Source: Aliamphritea hakodatensis (lineage in GTDB: Bacteria; Pseudomonadota; Gammaproteobacteria; Pseudomonadales; Balneatricaceae). From it: 64,000 bases of DNA. Positions within the stretch are counted from its first letter, which is position 1. Each line of letters begins with the position of its first letter. This document shows positions 30,753-39,289 of the stretch, in pieces. The stretch spans positions 1,674,001-1,738,000 of the forward strand of contig NZ_AP025281.1 in the NCBI RefSeq assembly GCF_024347195.1, given 5' to 3'. The notes beneath the pieces are model-generated. The model ran no database searches and was not told the origin of the DNA. It saw only the letters and a program-made list of their open reading frames with translations. A program made the translations under genes and the position numbers.

Positions 30753-33083
30753 TTATACCACCCGTTCCAGATAGCTGTGCTCTTCCAGCCAGTTTTTCAG
30801 GGTGCCGATGGGCATGGGTTTGGCAATAAGAAAGCCTTGCTGTATGTCGCAGTCTGCCTGCCACAGGCAACGGCTTTGTTCGCTGGTTTCAATGCCTTCT
30901 GCGACCACCTGTATGCTCTGTATATGGCAGAGATCGATCAGTGCTTTTGCCAGATGGCGGCGTTCTGTCTGGGTGATGCGCTCGACCAGTTGTTTGTCGA
31001 ATTTAATGATATCTACCGGGTAGTCCACCATCTGCATCAGACTGGTGTAGCCGGTGCCGAAGTCGTCGATGGCAATTTTGAACCCCAGCAGGCGGAGTCG
31101 TTCCAGCCACTGGATGGCCTTGGAGCTTTGTTCCATGGCGAAGGTTTCGGTAATCTCAAGAATGAAGTTGCCGGGGGTGATGCTGTACTGATGACACAGG
31201 GCTTTGAGTTTATGGATGAAGTTATCGGAATGCACTTCAGCCGAGGAGATGTTAATCGATACCTGTAACGCTTCCCCCAGAATATTTTGCAGTTGTGGGT
31301 AATCCTTAAAGCTCTGTTCGATGACCCACAGGTCGATCATTTCGAAAACGCCGGTTTCTTCTGCGATAGGGATGAACACTGCCGGGGATACCGGGCCGAT
31401 CTGGGGCGAGTGCCAGCGCAGCAGGGCTTCACACCCTTTGACATTGTCGGCATGATCAATCACCGGCATGTAGTTCAGGGAGAGTTCTTCATGCGGGTTA
31501 ATTTCTTTCAGCAGAAATTCGATTTCTTTCAGTTGCCGATCGTTTTTGGCCAGTTCATTGGAGTAGTGGGCCAGCCGGTTTTTACCGGTATTTTTCGCCT
31601 GATACATGGCCAGGTCTGCGTTGGAAATCAGCTGGGTGATGCTGCTGCCGTCCTGTGGAAAACTGGCCAGCCCAAGGCTGGCTGTGACAGCAAAGTGCCC
31701 CCGTTCGAAGTTGAATCCGTTGGTAAACAGTTTGAGGATTTTATTGCAGATCTGGCTGGCGCTGTTGCTGTCGTATTCGGGCAGTATGATGATGAATTCA
31801 TCACCGGAGAGCCGGTATACAAAGGGCATATCATCCCGTTTCAGGGCGATGGTGATCAGATGGTTAAACTTGGCTGCGATGGCTTTGAGCAGTTCATCAC
31901 CGATTTCATGGCCGTATTTATCGTTAACGAATTTAAAGTTGTCGATGTCGATGTAAATAATGCTGAATTGCTGTTGGTGTTTTTCAGCATCGAGCAGCAG
32001 TTTTTCCGCAGCTTCGTGAAACCCAACCCGGTTAGGGAGCTGGGTAAGGGCGTCGATCCGGGCCTGCAGGAAGCTTTCCTGAAATGCCTGATTAAGTTTT
32101 TCGTAGAGGTCGTGGAATTTGCGGCCCAGCCGGCCCACTTCGTCTTCGGCGTAGGGGAAGTCAATGTTGTCTTTTTTGCGGGCGATAACGTCGGTGAGCT
32201 GTTCATCCAGGCGGACGATGGGGTTAGTAATATAGCGGCGTATCAGCAGCTGCAACAGGATGAATGTTATCAGTACCCCGGCGGCCATGCTGGCTAGCAG
32301 GCGTATCTGTAGCTGGCTGAGCAGAGAGGCCAGATATGTTTCAGAAGGCTGGATCAGCAAGGAGTAATTCTGTGACAGTTTTACCGTGGCGCTCAGCCCC
32401 TGCGGCGGTGTTTCCAGTGGGTTGTCGATACCGAAATAGCGCAGTTTAGCCTGATATTCTGTTTGTGTTGTTTTCAGCAGATCATCGAATTTATCCGGCC
32501 GTGCGGTGACGATGATGCGGTAAGTGCTTTCGGCTTGTAACAGGGTGGGGGTCAGCAGGGTTTTTGCATCGATGGCAGTGCCCTGGCGGATGGCTGACTG
32601 GCCGTTGTCGGAGGTTGTGTGTTCCCATTTTTTACGCAGTTTTTGATTGACCATTTCGGTGGCGATGCGGATTTGTTCTGGCCGGATGGTTGCAAAAGGG
32701 TCAGTGCTGTTTTCGATGTAGAGTTTAAGGGCATTGTTGCTGTCGAAAATACTCAGCGATGCAAAGGTTTGCCGCCCCTGCCGGCCCCGGCTGATGGCAG
32801 CCTCCAGATGGCCAGTGAGCATTTTTTCCCGGTAGACATTGTTGGTGTTGCGCAGGTAAGCGGCCAGTACGTTCCCTTCGGTTAACGATGTCAGGTAAGT
32901 ATCGAGAAAGTTGTTATAGGCGTTAAAGGTAAAGCCGATCAGGCTGGCACGCTGTTCCAGGCGGTTTTTTTCAAGTGCCTGTAACGACCTTGATTCCCGT
33001 TCGTAGATTATCCAGGCGATCATTGTGTAGCTGATGATGATCACCGGCAGGATCAGTAAACTAGTGCGTTTTCCGAGATTCAT
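30753..33083 (-). CDS. Membrane GGDEF-EAL protein, MbaA-like, coupled to a PotD-like binding protein
   Basis: 776 residues. Helix about 8-28, a large periplasmic sensor to about 255, helix about 255-280, HAMP about 280-335, GGDEF about 340-500, EAL about 520-770. The cyclase motif is SGDEF (RLSGDEFIII near 424), a variant seen in some active cyclases. The phosphodiesterase motif EAL is intact in CEALLRW (near 550), with IDDFGTGYTSL near 672. The start overlaps the 3' end of the PotD-like gene by 23 bp, so the two are co-translated. Vibrio MbaA, a polyamine-responsive c-di-GMP enzyme, is encoded in the same way with the binding protein NspS. Confidence 0.88.
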   Translation of the reverse strand: MNLGKRTSLLILPVIIISYTMIAWIIYERESRSLQALEKNRLEQRASLIGFTFNAYNNFLDTYLTSLTEGNVLAAYLRNTNNVYREKMLTGHLEAAISRGRQGRQTFASLSIFDSNNALKLYIENSTDPFATIRPEQIRIATEMVNQKLRKKWEHTTSDNGQSAIRQGTAIDAKTLLTPTLLQAESTYRIIVTARPDKFDDLLKTTQTEYQAKLRYFGIDNPLETPPQGLSATVKLSQNYSLLIQPSETYLASLLSQLQIRLLASMAAGVLITFILLQLLIRRYITNPIVRLDEQLTDVIARKKDNIDFPYAEDEVGRLGRKFHDLYEKLNQAFQESFLQARIDALTQLPNRVGFHEAAEKLLLDAEKHQQQFSIIYIDIDNFKFVNDKYGHEIGDELLKAIAAKFNHLITIALKRDDMPFVYRLSGDEFIIILPEYDSNSASQICNKILKLFTNGFNFERGHFAVTASLGLASFPQDGSSITQLISNADLAMYQAKNTGKNRLAHYSNELAKNDRQLKEIEFLLKEINPHEELSLNYMPVIDHADNVKGCEALLRWHSPQIGPVSPAVFIPIAEETGVFEMIDLWVIEQSFKDYPQLQNILGEALQVSINISSAEVHSDNFIHKLKALCHQYSITPGNFILEITETFAMEQSSKAIQWLERLRLLGFKIAIDDFGTGYTSLMQMVDYPVDIIKFDKQLVERITQTERRHLAKALIDLCHIQSIQVVAEGIETSEQSRCLWQADCDIQQGFLIAKPMPIGTLKNWLEEHSYLERVV

Positions 33084-34113
33084 AGATATTTATCACAGCG
33101 TTGGTGATGCGCAGGCGCAGTTGAACATTGTCGCGGCTCAGTTCCCGGTAGAGCTGGCTGCGGCGGATAATATCATCGGCCGGAAAGACTTCGGAATTTT
33201 GCCGGAACGCGTCACTCAGTAAAGGTTTTGCCGCGGCATTGGGTGTGGCGAAGTAGAGGTCTTCCGCACTTTGCGCCGCGATGGCCGGGCGGTTGATAAA
33301 GTCCAGAAATTCCAGTGCCAGTACCTGATTGTCTGAGCTTGTCGTAACGGCAATGCAGTCTACCCACAGGATGGTCCCTTCTTCTGGAACAACATATTTC
33401 CACTGGATTTTCGGGCCGGTTTTAAGGTTCATGCTGTACTGATCACCGCCGTAGACCATGGCCATATGTAACTGACCGGCGTTTGGGCTGTTGCCCAGAT
33501 AAGTGATCGGGTATTCGTAGGTCAGGATGTGCGGGGCCTGTTGTCTGAGGGTGGCAAATGCCTGCTTCAGCTCGGCTTCGTTTTCACTGTTGAGTGAATG
33601 GCCGTTGGCAAACAGCGCGGGTGCCAGCATGTCAACGTGATCATCCATCATGCCTATATGACCTTTGAGGGCGTCATCGGGTTGTAGAAGGTCGTGCCAG
33701 GAGGTGGGCGCTGGGGTAACTTTATCGGCACGGTAAGCAATGCCCAGTGTGCCCCAGAGGTAGGGTACCGCATAGTTGCCGCAGCGTTCCCGCCAGAATG
33801 GCTCGACGTGTGCGAGGGAGGGCACATTGGCTTCGCTGACTTCAACTAACCGGCCTTCGTTGCCAAACTGCTTGCTGACAGTTTCGTCAATGACTGCCAG
33901 ATCAATCAGATTGTCTGCTGAGTTTAGCAGGACGGCGTCCCGGGTTTCATCGTTATCTATCAGTACCGATTCGATGTCGTGGCCTGAGGCCTGCCACTGA
34001 GTGAGTACGTGCTCGCTGAGATAGTCATCCCAGTTCAGTAACCGCAATGTGTCTGCCTGCGCGGGCAGTGAGATTGCTAAACTGAACATGGCTGAGCGTA
34101 TCTTGAGTGGCAT
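33061..34113 (-). CDS. PotD/NspS-like polyamine-type periplasmic binding protein
   Basis: 350 residues. A short signal (to about AQA at 20) is followed by the PotD start TLRLLNWDDYLSEHVL. Later blocks match the family: VPYLWGTLGIAYRADKV near 115, DALKGHIGMMDDHVDMLAPA, SPNAGQLHMAMVYGGD, and TILWVDCIAVTTSSDN near 255. No potABC genes are nearby; the gene overlaps a GGDEF-EAL gene instead. In Vibrio cholerae the analogous NspS reports spermidine or norspermidine to MbaA. A polyamine synthesis operon of the carboxynorspermidine type lies 7 kb away, which supports a polyamine ligand. Confidence 0.82.
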   Translation of the reverse strand: MPLKIRSAMFSLAISLPAQADTLRLLNWDDYLSEHVLTQWQASGHDIESVLIDNDETRDAVLLNSADNLIDLAVIDETVSKQFGNEGRLVEVSEANVPSLAHVEPFWRERCGNYAVPYLWGTLGIAYRADKVTPAPTSWHDLLQPDDALKGHIGMMDDHVDMLAPALFANGHSLNSENEAELKQAFATLRQQAPHILTYEYPITYLGNSPNAGQLHMAMVYGGDQYSMNLKTGPKIQWKYVVPEEGTILWVDCIAVTTSSDNQVLALEFLDFINRPAIAAQSAEDLYFATPNAAAKPLLSDAFRQNSEVFPADDIIRRSQLYRELSRDNVQLRLRITNAVINIYESRKTH

Positions 34114-34352
34114 GAATCTTCCCGTTGATTAACTTTAGGTATTAAGGGGTTAACGCGTCTGTGTTTGAGTAAACCTAATGTCTTTCATTATTGAGTGTAT
34201 ATTAATACTAACGTTTGAAGGTTGGGCCAGGTCCCAATTTGAGGATGAGGGTGTTTGACTGGGATGACTCAGGCTGGAAATAAGAAGGTAGGTCTGTATT
34301 CAGCTGTTGCGGCTGAACACAGATGTAAGGTTGTGCTGTCAGCCGGGCCTGA

Positions 34353-34679
34353 TTATTCCTGCGGGGCCTGCTGACGGTCATTCATGCCGTAGTCCCGCAG
34401 GACGTTTGCGACCCGCAGGCGGTAGTCGGCAAACAGGTGGTGACGGCCCTGGTGCTGGGCATCCTGATGGTGCATATCTCTACGCCACCGGGCGACAGCG
34501 GCTTCATCTTCCCAGAAGGAAAGAGAAAGTACTTTTTCCGGATCATTCAGGCTCTGAAAGCGCTCAATTGAGATAAAGCCCGGCACGCTTGCCAGGTGGG
34601 TCTTCAGTTCAGCCGCGATGTCCAGATAGGCTTGCTTGCCGCAGGATTTGGGCGTGGCTTCAAAAATAACAGCGATCAT
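34353..34679 (-). CDS. Antibiotic biosynthesis monooxygenase (ABM) domain protein
   Basis: 108 residues, the size of a single dimeric alpha/beta-barrel. MIAVIFEATPKSCGKQAYLD, then LASVPGFISIERFQSLNDPE and VLSLSFWEDEAAVARWR, is the ABM pattern; HHLFADYRLRVANVLRDYG completes it. Members include quinone-forming monooxygenases and heme-degrading enzymes, but many are of unknown activity. Its ATG overlaps the stop of the NIPSNAP-type gene (TGATG), so the two are translated together and divergent from an ArsR regulator. Confidence 0.82.
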   Translation of the reverse strand: MIAVIFEATPKSCGKQAYLDIAAELKTHLASVPGFISIERFQSLNDPEKVLSLSFWEDEAAVARWRRDMHHQDAQHQGRHHLFADYRLRVANVLRDYGMNDRQQAPQE

Positions 34680-35074
34680 CAGATTTGCTCCTCAGTGTCG
34701 GTTTTGTTGGCCGGTGCGGTTTGTTTTACATAGCCGGTTTCTGCAAAATTCATATCTGGAAAGTAGGTTCTGGGCACGGCTTTCAGAAAGCTGCGCCGTT
34801 CTTCCAGAATGAATTCTCCGCGCTGGGCAAACTGAAAGTTTTCACCGCCGGCCGGGTCGGTTTTCAGGCGCTGGCGATAACTTTCGTAATCGGCCAGACT
34901 GGCGAAACTGATCAGGCCAAAGGCCCGGTTATTGGTGCCTTCGTGGGGGAGAAAATAGCCCAGTAACTGGCCGCCGCAGTCGGGAATAATGCGTCCCCAG
35001 TTTTCGGCATATTGCCGGAATTCAGATAGTTTGGCCGGATCAATCCGGTATTCAATGAAGCAGGTAATGGTCAT
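34679..35074 (-). CDS. NIPSNAP-family protein
   Basis: 131 residues from ATG at 35074; the upstream extension of the frame runs across the divergent regulator gene and is not used. MTITCFIEYRIDPAKLSEFR, then GGQLLGYFLPHEGTNNRAFG and SLADYESYRQRLKTDP, is the NIPSNAP dimeric alpha/beta-barrel pattern, ending with EERRSFLKAVP. The family is widespread and poorly defined. Co-translated with the ABM protein and next to an ArsR regulator, so possibly part of a small stress or detoxification unit. Confidence 0.82.
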   Translation of the reverse strand: MTITCFIEYRIDPAKLSEFRQYAENWGRIIPDCGGQLLGYFLPHEGTNNRAFGLISFASLADYESYRQRLKTDPAGGENFQFAQRGEFILEERRSFLKAVPRTYFPDMNFAETGYVKQTAPANKTDTEEQI

Positions 35075-35213
35075 TCTGGCTGGCTCCCTGGGTAATATGG
35101 TTGGTTCAGCCGGTATACTAAGTCGCTGGTATTTGCGTGCTTCGACGGGCGTCGAACTGTACGGGTATTTTCTGGGGTACACTAAGACGCATGTTGAATG
35201 AGGGAGGTTGACG

Positions 35214-35903
35214 GTGCAGCCGGATATATCACAGATAGCAGGTCTGATTGGTGACAGTGCCCGCAGTAAAATGCTGACGGCCCTGATGGGGGGACGTGCT
35301 TTAACGGCAACCGAGCTGGCGCTGGAAGCGGATATTATGCCGCAAACCGCCAGTAGCCATTTGGCGAAGTTATCTGCAGCCAGTCTGATTGTGGTACGCA
35401 AACAGGGCCGGCATAAGTACTTTCAGTTACGCAACGGTCAGGTAGCCGGGGTGATTGAGAATTTACTGAACCTTGCCGCCTCTGTTTCGCCGGCGGTGAC
35501 CGGCCCTGCTGATCCCGCGTTGCGCCGGGCCCGGGTGTGTTATGACCATCTGGCCGGTGAGTATGGTGTTGCTGTGTATGATGCGCTGGCAGAACAGGGG
35601 CTTATTCTTGATCAGGGAGAGGAGACGATACTGACCCCGGAGGGCAAACAGTGGTTTTTAGCTGCCGGTGTGGATTTTTCGCAGTTTAAGGGACGGCGGC
35701 CGCTGTGTAAGTCCTGTCTGGACTGGAGTGAGCGGCGCAATCATCTGGCCGGGTCGCTGGGACAGTGGCTATTACTGGATGTGTTTAACCGGGGCTGGGC
35801 GCACCGGATAGCCGATTCCCGGGCGGTGGCGTTTACGCCGGCAGGGCTGAAGGCGTTTGCAGCGCATTACCGGCTACCCTTGTTATCTTCTGTTACCAAC
35901 TGA
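35214..35903 (+). CDS. ArsR-family transcriptional regulator
   Basis: 229 residues. GTG at 35214 is the start, with AGGGAGG six bases upstream; a TTG at 35208 is too close to the ribosome site. The winged HTH occupies the first 90 residues (LIGDSARSKMLTALMGGRAL, TELALEADIMPQTASSHLAK, KQGRHKYFQL). No CxCxD metal motif is visible. A conserved C-terminal part has CKSCLDWSERRNHLAGSLGQ. This long ArsR type is often found next to ABM/NIPSNAP genes, as here. Its last 59 codons are duplicated at 38306-38482, on the other side of the acyltransferase gene. Confidence 0.88.
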   Translation: MQPDISQIAGLIGDSARSKMLTALMGGRALTATELALEADIMPQTASSHLAKLSAASLIVVRKQGRHKYFQLRNGQVAGVIENLLNLAASVSPAVTGPADPALRRARVCYDHLAGEYGVAVYDALAEQGLILDQGEETILTPEGKQWFLAAGVDFSQFKGRRPLCKSCLDWSERRNHLAGSLGQWLLLDVFNRGWAHRIADSRAVAFTPAGLKAFAAHYRLPLLSSVTN

Positions 35904-35935
35904 GGTAAGGAATACTTAAGCTGATTGGGGGCAGG
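35727..35935 (+). repeat. Left copy of about 209-bp direct repeat (ArsR 3' end)
   Basis: This segment, from the codons for SERRNHLAGS to 32 bp after the ArsR stop, is repeated at 38306-38515 with one substitution and one extra G in a G run. The period is about 2.58 kb and the repeats bracket the AT-rich acyltransferase gene. The near identity implies a recent event. Confidence 0.9.
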
Positions 35936-35973
35936 AATATCAGGGTTATCAGAGGTGAGATCCTGAAATAAAA

Positions 35974-35999
35974 GGGCTGTAACGTAGAGTGTACAGCCC
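35974..35999. terminator. Candidate terminator hairpin between the ArsR and acyltransferase genes
   Basis: GGGCTGT (35974-35980) and ACAGCCC (35993-35999) form a 7-bp stem, extended by one T-A style pair, with AAA on its left and only short T runs after it. It lies between two convergent genes and could stop either transcript weakly. Confidence 0.4.
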
Positions 36000-36057
36000 G
36001 TTTAGCACTGGATATTGAAACCTCTGCTATCTAACTAATATTGTGCCAGTAATATTG

Positions 36058-37986
36058 TTACTTATTAATAGCTAAGTTTTTTTCCAGCATGGATTGTAGT
36101 TTGTAAGATCCAATGACGGAAAGATGATCATCGTCAGAGTAAAAAGAATTATTTTTATCGCCGATTAGACACTGCTCACTACCACAGTAGATATCAGTTG
36201 GGTCTATCAATGTCACATTATTAAAGTTTCTGCTTACATTTTTAATTATTGTGTTTGTTTCTTTCTGAAGGGCGTTATGCAGTTCTTTGCTAACTGAGTT
36301 TTTATTCAGTAAATCAATATCGATTTTATTACTCATTGATAGTGAGCTTGAATATGCTTTATCTGGACCTTTAGTTTGCATAGGAACTTGCAGTAAAATT
36401 AATACCTTGATCCCTTTGTTTTTATACTCTGTTAAAGTTGTCTCTAACCCGTGCTCTAATGCTTGTGCAGAGGACTGTCTATTTTTTCTGGTAGTTATAT
36501 CATCAGTTTTACGCAAAAACTGGAAGTAACCTCTGTTATAATCCCCAATAGTATAGTATGTCCATCGTGCAGCAAGAAATACTGTGTCAATGTTGTTTTC
36601 TACGGCAAAGTTTATCGCTTTTTCATTTAGTATTTTACAGTTCTTTTTATCCTGATCACTTCTTACCGGATATGCACCTATCAACGGTGGGCATCCACTA
36701 AATCCCGCATAGAAAAGTTCATAGTCGGATTCTTTAGCAATCTTTTCGATAACAGGTAATGATGAATTCATATGAGAATCACCAAGCGCCATCAACCTTT
36801 TATTCCCAGTCGTTAATTGGCATGCAACGTGATTATCGGCATGCTTGCCTATCTCATCAAAACATTGATATTTTTTGGTTTTTATAGACGTGACAATATC
36901 TTCAAGGTACTGGTGTCTGTTGGGCTCAGGAGAATAGTTATATATTAATAGGCTTGATGAAAAAGTTGCAAGCAAAATAAAGGCGGTGTTTTTTAAGCTT
37001 AACCTTTGCTCTATGAGCTTATAGGAAATATAACCTAATAGAAGTGACAGAAGTATTAAAGGAACTTTATATGTTGGGTTATTGTTAACCCCAATAAAAT
37101 AGGATAAAGAAACAATCGGCCAGTGCCACAAATAAATAGAGTATGACCACTTTCCAATTGGGCGCATCACGATGTTATTTGTAATAAGGCTATTCTGACG
37201 GTTAGCAACAATTATTAAGTAGGTACCTATGACAGGGAGTCCTGCCATATAGCCAGGCCATGGAGTATCACTGGATATTAAAGTGATGCTTAGTAAGATC
37301 AGTGCCAAACCAGTGGTTTCAAACGCGAGTTTTGAATTTTTGTTTAGTTGTATTGGATAGAGGAATGCCAGGGCTCCTAGTATCATTTCCCATGCACGGG
37401 TAGGTAGAAGGTAATAAGAATGTGTTGGCCAGTTTGTTGTTGCTATAACACTCAGGATAAATGATAAAGCAAATAGTATACCCAGAGTTATCTTTATTTT
37501 GTTAATGCTGGTGGTTTTGTATAATAATATTAGCAGTATTGGATAAATCATATAAAACTGCCATTCAACAGATAAAGACCAGGTATGCAGTAGCCACTTA
37601 TCTTGCGGAGCTACATCAAAATATCCTGACTCTGAAAGATAAATATGATTTGAGAAAAATCCTAAGCTGCTATAAACATGTTTAGAAAGTGAGGTGAAAT
37701 CTTCAGGTCTAATTAAAAAATAGTAACCTATAGGTAAAATTACCAAACTTAAAACGACTAAAGGAGGTATTATTCTTTTAGCTCTGGAGTGATAAAAATT
37801 AATAAGAGTAAAGCGGTTATCCTCTAATCCATTAATAATTATTCCAGTCATTAAGTAACCGGAGATTACAAAGAATATATCAACCCCAGCAAACCCACCT
37901 TGAAAAAAATCAAAGCCAAAGTGAAATAATACAACTGAGATAACCGCTATAGCTCTAAGGCCATTGATATCGCTTCTAAAGTTCAA
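36058..37986 (-). CDS. Acyltransferase 3 / SGNH membrane O-acetyltransferase (OafA-like)
   Basis: 642 residues with a TTG start at 37986. Residues 1-350 are a ten-helix acyltransferase-3 domain; the catalytic His is in AVISVVLFHFGFDFF (about 22), followed by the conserved GGFAGVDIFFVISGYLMTG. The C-terminal 250 residues form an SGNH hydrolase-like domain with GDSHMNSS near 400 and the D-x-x-H pair DDDHLSVIGS near 617. Such proteins acetylate O-antigen, capsule or peptidoglycan. Codon and base composition are much more AT-rich than all neighbours, and a 209-bp host duplication flanks the gene, so it is almost certainly acquired. Confidence 0.9.
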   Translation of the reverse strand: MNFRSDINGLRAIAVISVVLFHFGFDFFQGGFAGVDIFFVISGYLMTGIIINGLEDNRFTLINFYHSRAKRIIPPLVVLSLVILPIGYYFLIRPEDFTSLSKHVYSSLGFFSNHIYLSESGYFDVAPQDKWLLHTWSLSVEWQFYMIYPILLILLYKTTSINKIKITLGILFALSFILSVIATTNWPTHSYYLLPTRAWEMILGALAFLYPIQLNKNSKLAFETTGLALILLSITLISSDTPWPGYMAGLPVIGTYLIIVANRQNSLITNNIVMRPIGKWSYSIYLWHWPIVSLSYFIGVNNNPTYKVPLILLSLLLGYISYKLIEQRLSLKNTAFILLATFSSSLLIYNYSPEPNRHQYLEDIVTSIKTKKYQCFDEIGKHADNHVACQLTTGNKRLMALGDSHMNSSLPVIEKIAKESDYELFYAGFSGCPPLIGAYPVRSDQDKKNCKILNEKAINFAVENNIDTVFLAARWTYYTIGDYNRGYFQFLRKTDDITTRKNRQSSAQALEHGLETTLTEYKNKGIKVLILLQVPMQTKGPDKAYSSSLSMSNKIDIDLLNKNSVSKELHNALQKETNTIIKNVSRNFNNVTLIDPTDIYCGSEQCLIGDKNNSFYSDDDHLSVIGSYKLQSMLEKNLAINK

Positions 37987-38305
37987 AGTAAAACCTATAC
38001 TGTATATTTTATAAGTAAACTATGTGTCAGTCTTATTTTGTAATAAGATTGCAGGTTTGTGGCGTACAAAAAATATGCTGCATTTTATACTATGTGCTTC
38101 ATTTGCGCTACATATTTTTTAATGTGTGGTTCTGGGTGTTTCGTGTTTTTTTGTTTATTTTTTGCTGTTAATAAATTAGATGTATTTATAATTTGAGTTG
38201 ATTTTGTTGTTTGAGGAAAACATGGTTTTAAATGCAATGTTATTTACTGGTTGATGGAAAAAGTATTTTATTTTATTGATGTATTTAAAACTGATTTTTT
38301 ACTGT
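37987..38305. other. AT-rich upstream region of the acyltransferase gene
   Basis: About 320 bp of very AT-rich sequence between the acyltransferase start and the right copy of the ArsR repeat. It should contain the gene's promoter. No open frame, insertion-sequence end or terminal inverted repeat was seen. GC content rises abruptly where the repeat begins at 38306. Confidence 0.5.
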
Positions 38306-38482
38306 AGTGAGCGGCGCAATCATCTGGCCGGGTCGCTGGGGCAGTGGCTATTACTGGATGTGTTTAACCGGGGCTGGGCGCACCGGATAGCCGATTCCCG
38401 GGCGGTGGCGTTTACGCCGGCAGGGCTGAAGGCGTTTGCAGCGCATTACCGGCTACCCTTGTTATCTTCTGTTACCAACTGA
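38306..38482 (+). pseudogene. Duplicated 3' fragment of the ArsR regulator gene
   Basis: Encodes the last 58-59 residues of the ArsR protein (SERRNHLAGSLGQWLLLDVF to the stop) with the same 3' flank to 38515. It has no HTH and no proper start, so it is not functional. It is the right copy of the 209-bp repeat. Confidence 0.9.
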
Positions 38483-38642
38483 GGTAAGGAATACTTAAGC
38501 TGATTGGGGGGCAGGCGTTAGTTTGAGCAGGGTGAGTATGGCGATTAAGGTGCCTGCCCGACGCATGTCGGACCATTACATGTCTACGTGCACGCAGGGG
38601 GTAGGACTTGTGTATCGTTAAAATGCTGTCCGTGTGGCTGAA

Positions 38643-39038
38643 TCAGTGCCGGTGCCGGTTCGTTGAGCGCATGGCCAGTGTCAGGCTGCCGGCGAAGCAG
38701 CACAGCACGGCAAGCAATAACCCCAGCCTTCCGGGCTGGAGGTAAAAAATCAGTAAACCTGTTCCTATGTAGATAAACGGCAGCATTTCATAGGCTGATT
38801 CGGGCAGGTTGATCATTGCATGGTCCGGCCGGGTTTTGATATGACTGCGACCGTTCCGTGCGATGATGCGCTGATCACGCCGAAACACTGACCTTTGCAC
38901 CCAGATGATCGCACCGGCGCAATAAAATAAAACCGCAGATGCCAGCGCAAAGGGGTTATCAAGCCAGTAAACAAGGCCCGCTGCTATCAGCAGGTAAGCA
39001 AAGGGCAGTGGTTCGTAAATCGGTTTGGCAATGACCAT
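38643..39038 (-). CDS. Four-helix membrane protein, unknown
   Basis: 131 residues from ATG at 39038, chosen for GGGAGGGAATACC upstream. Four hydrophobic segments at about 10-28, 30-47, 83-100 and 104-122 are arranged as two hairpins, separated by a basic cytoplasmic loop (QRSVFRRDQRIIARNGRSHI). The second hairpin begins ESAYEMLPFIYIGTG and resembles the first (KPIYEPLPFAYLLIAAG), an internal repeat. It stands alone. No function can be named. Confidence 0.72.
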   Translation of the reverse strand: MVIAKPIYEPLPFAYLLIAAGLVYWLDNPFALASAVLFYCAGAIIWVQRSVFRRDQRIIARNGRSHIKTRPDHAMINLPESAYEMLPFIYIGTGLLIFYLQPGRLGLLLAVLCCFAGSLTLAMRSTNRHRH

Positions 39039-39289
39039 GGTATTCCCTCCCAAGTAAGCCAATACTGATGTTCGGCGGGTGGTTCTGTGCCTGTAAAGAG
39101 TGGCTGAAGGCTGTTTAAAGTTTAGATGGGTGGGAGGAGCACATTCTTGATGTGCTGGGATTTATGAATAATTTTCAGGGCGGCTGAGGCAAGGGTGTAT
39201 GGCGGTTTCGGGAAGGGAAAGTGCTTAATGTAATATAAATTAAGCACTTTCGCCGGATATTCGCTGTTCAAAAAAGCGTTTGAAAAAGC

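Noticed and set aside
31287..32297. 336-codon open frame on the plus strand
   Set aside because: It is antisense to the GGDEF-EAL gene, which has intact domains.
35075..35401. N-terminal extension of the NIPSNAP gene
   Set aside because: It would overlap the divergent ArsR gene; the ATG at 35074 starts exactly at the conserved domain.
35936..38305. Insertion sequence carrying the acyltransferase gene
   Set aside because: No transposase, no terminal inverted repeats and flanking repeats far too long for a target duplication.
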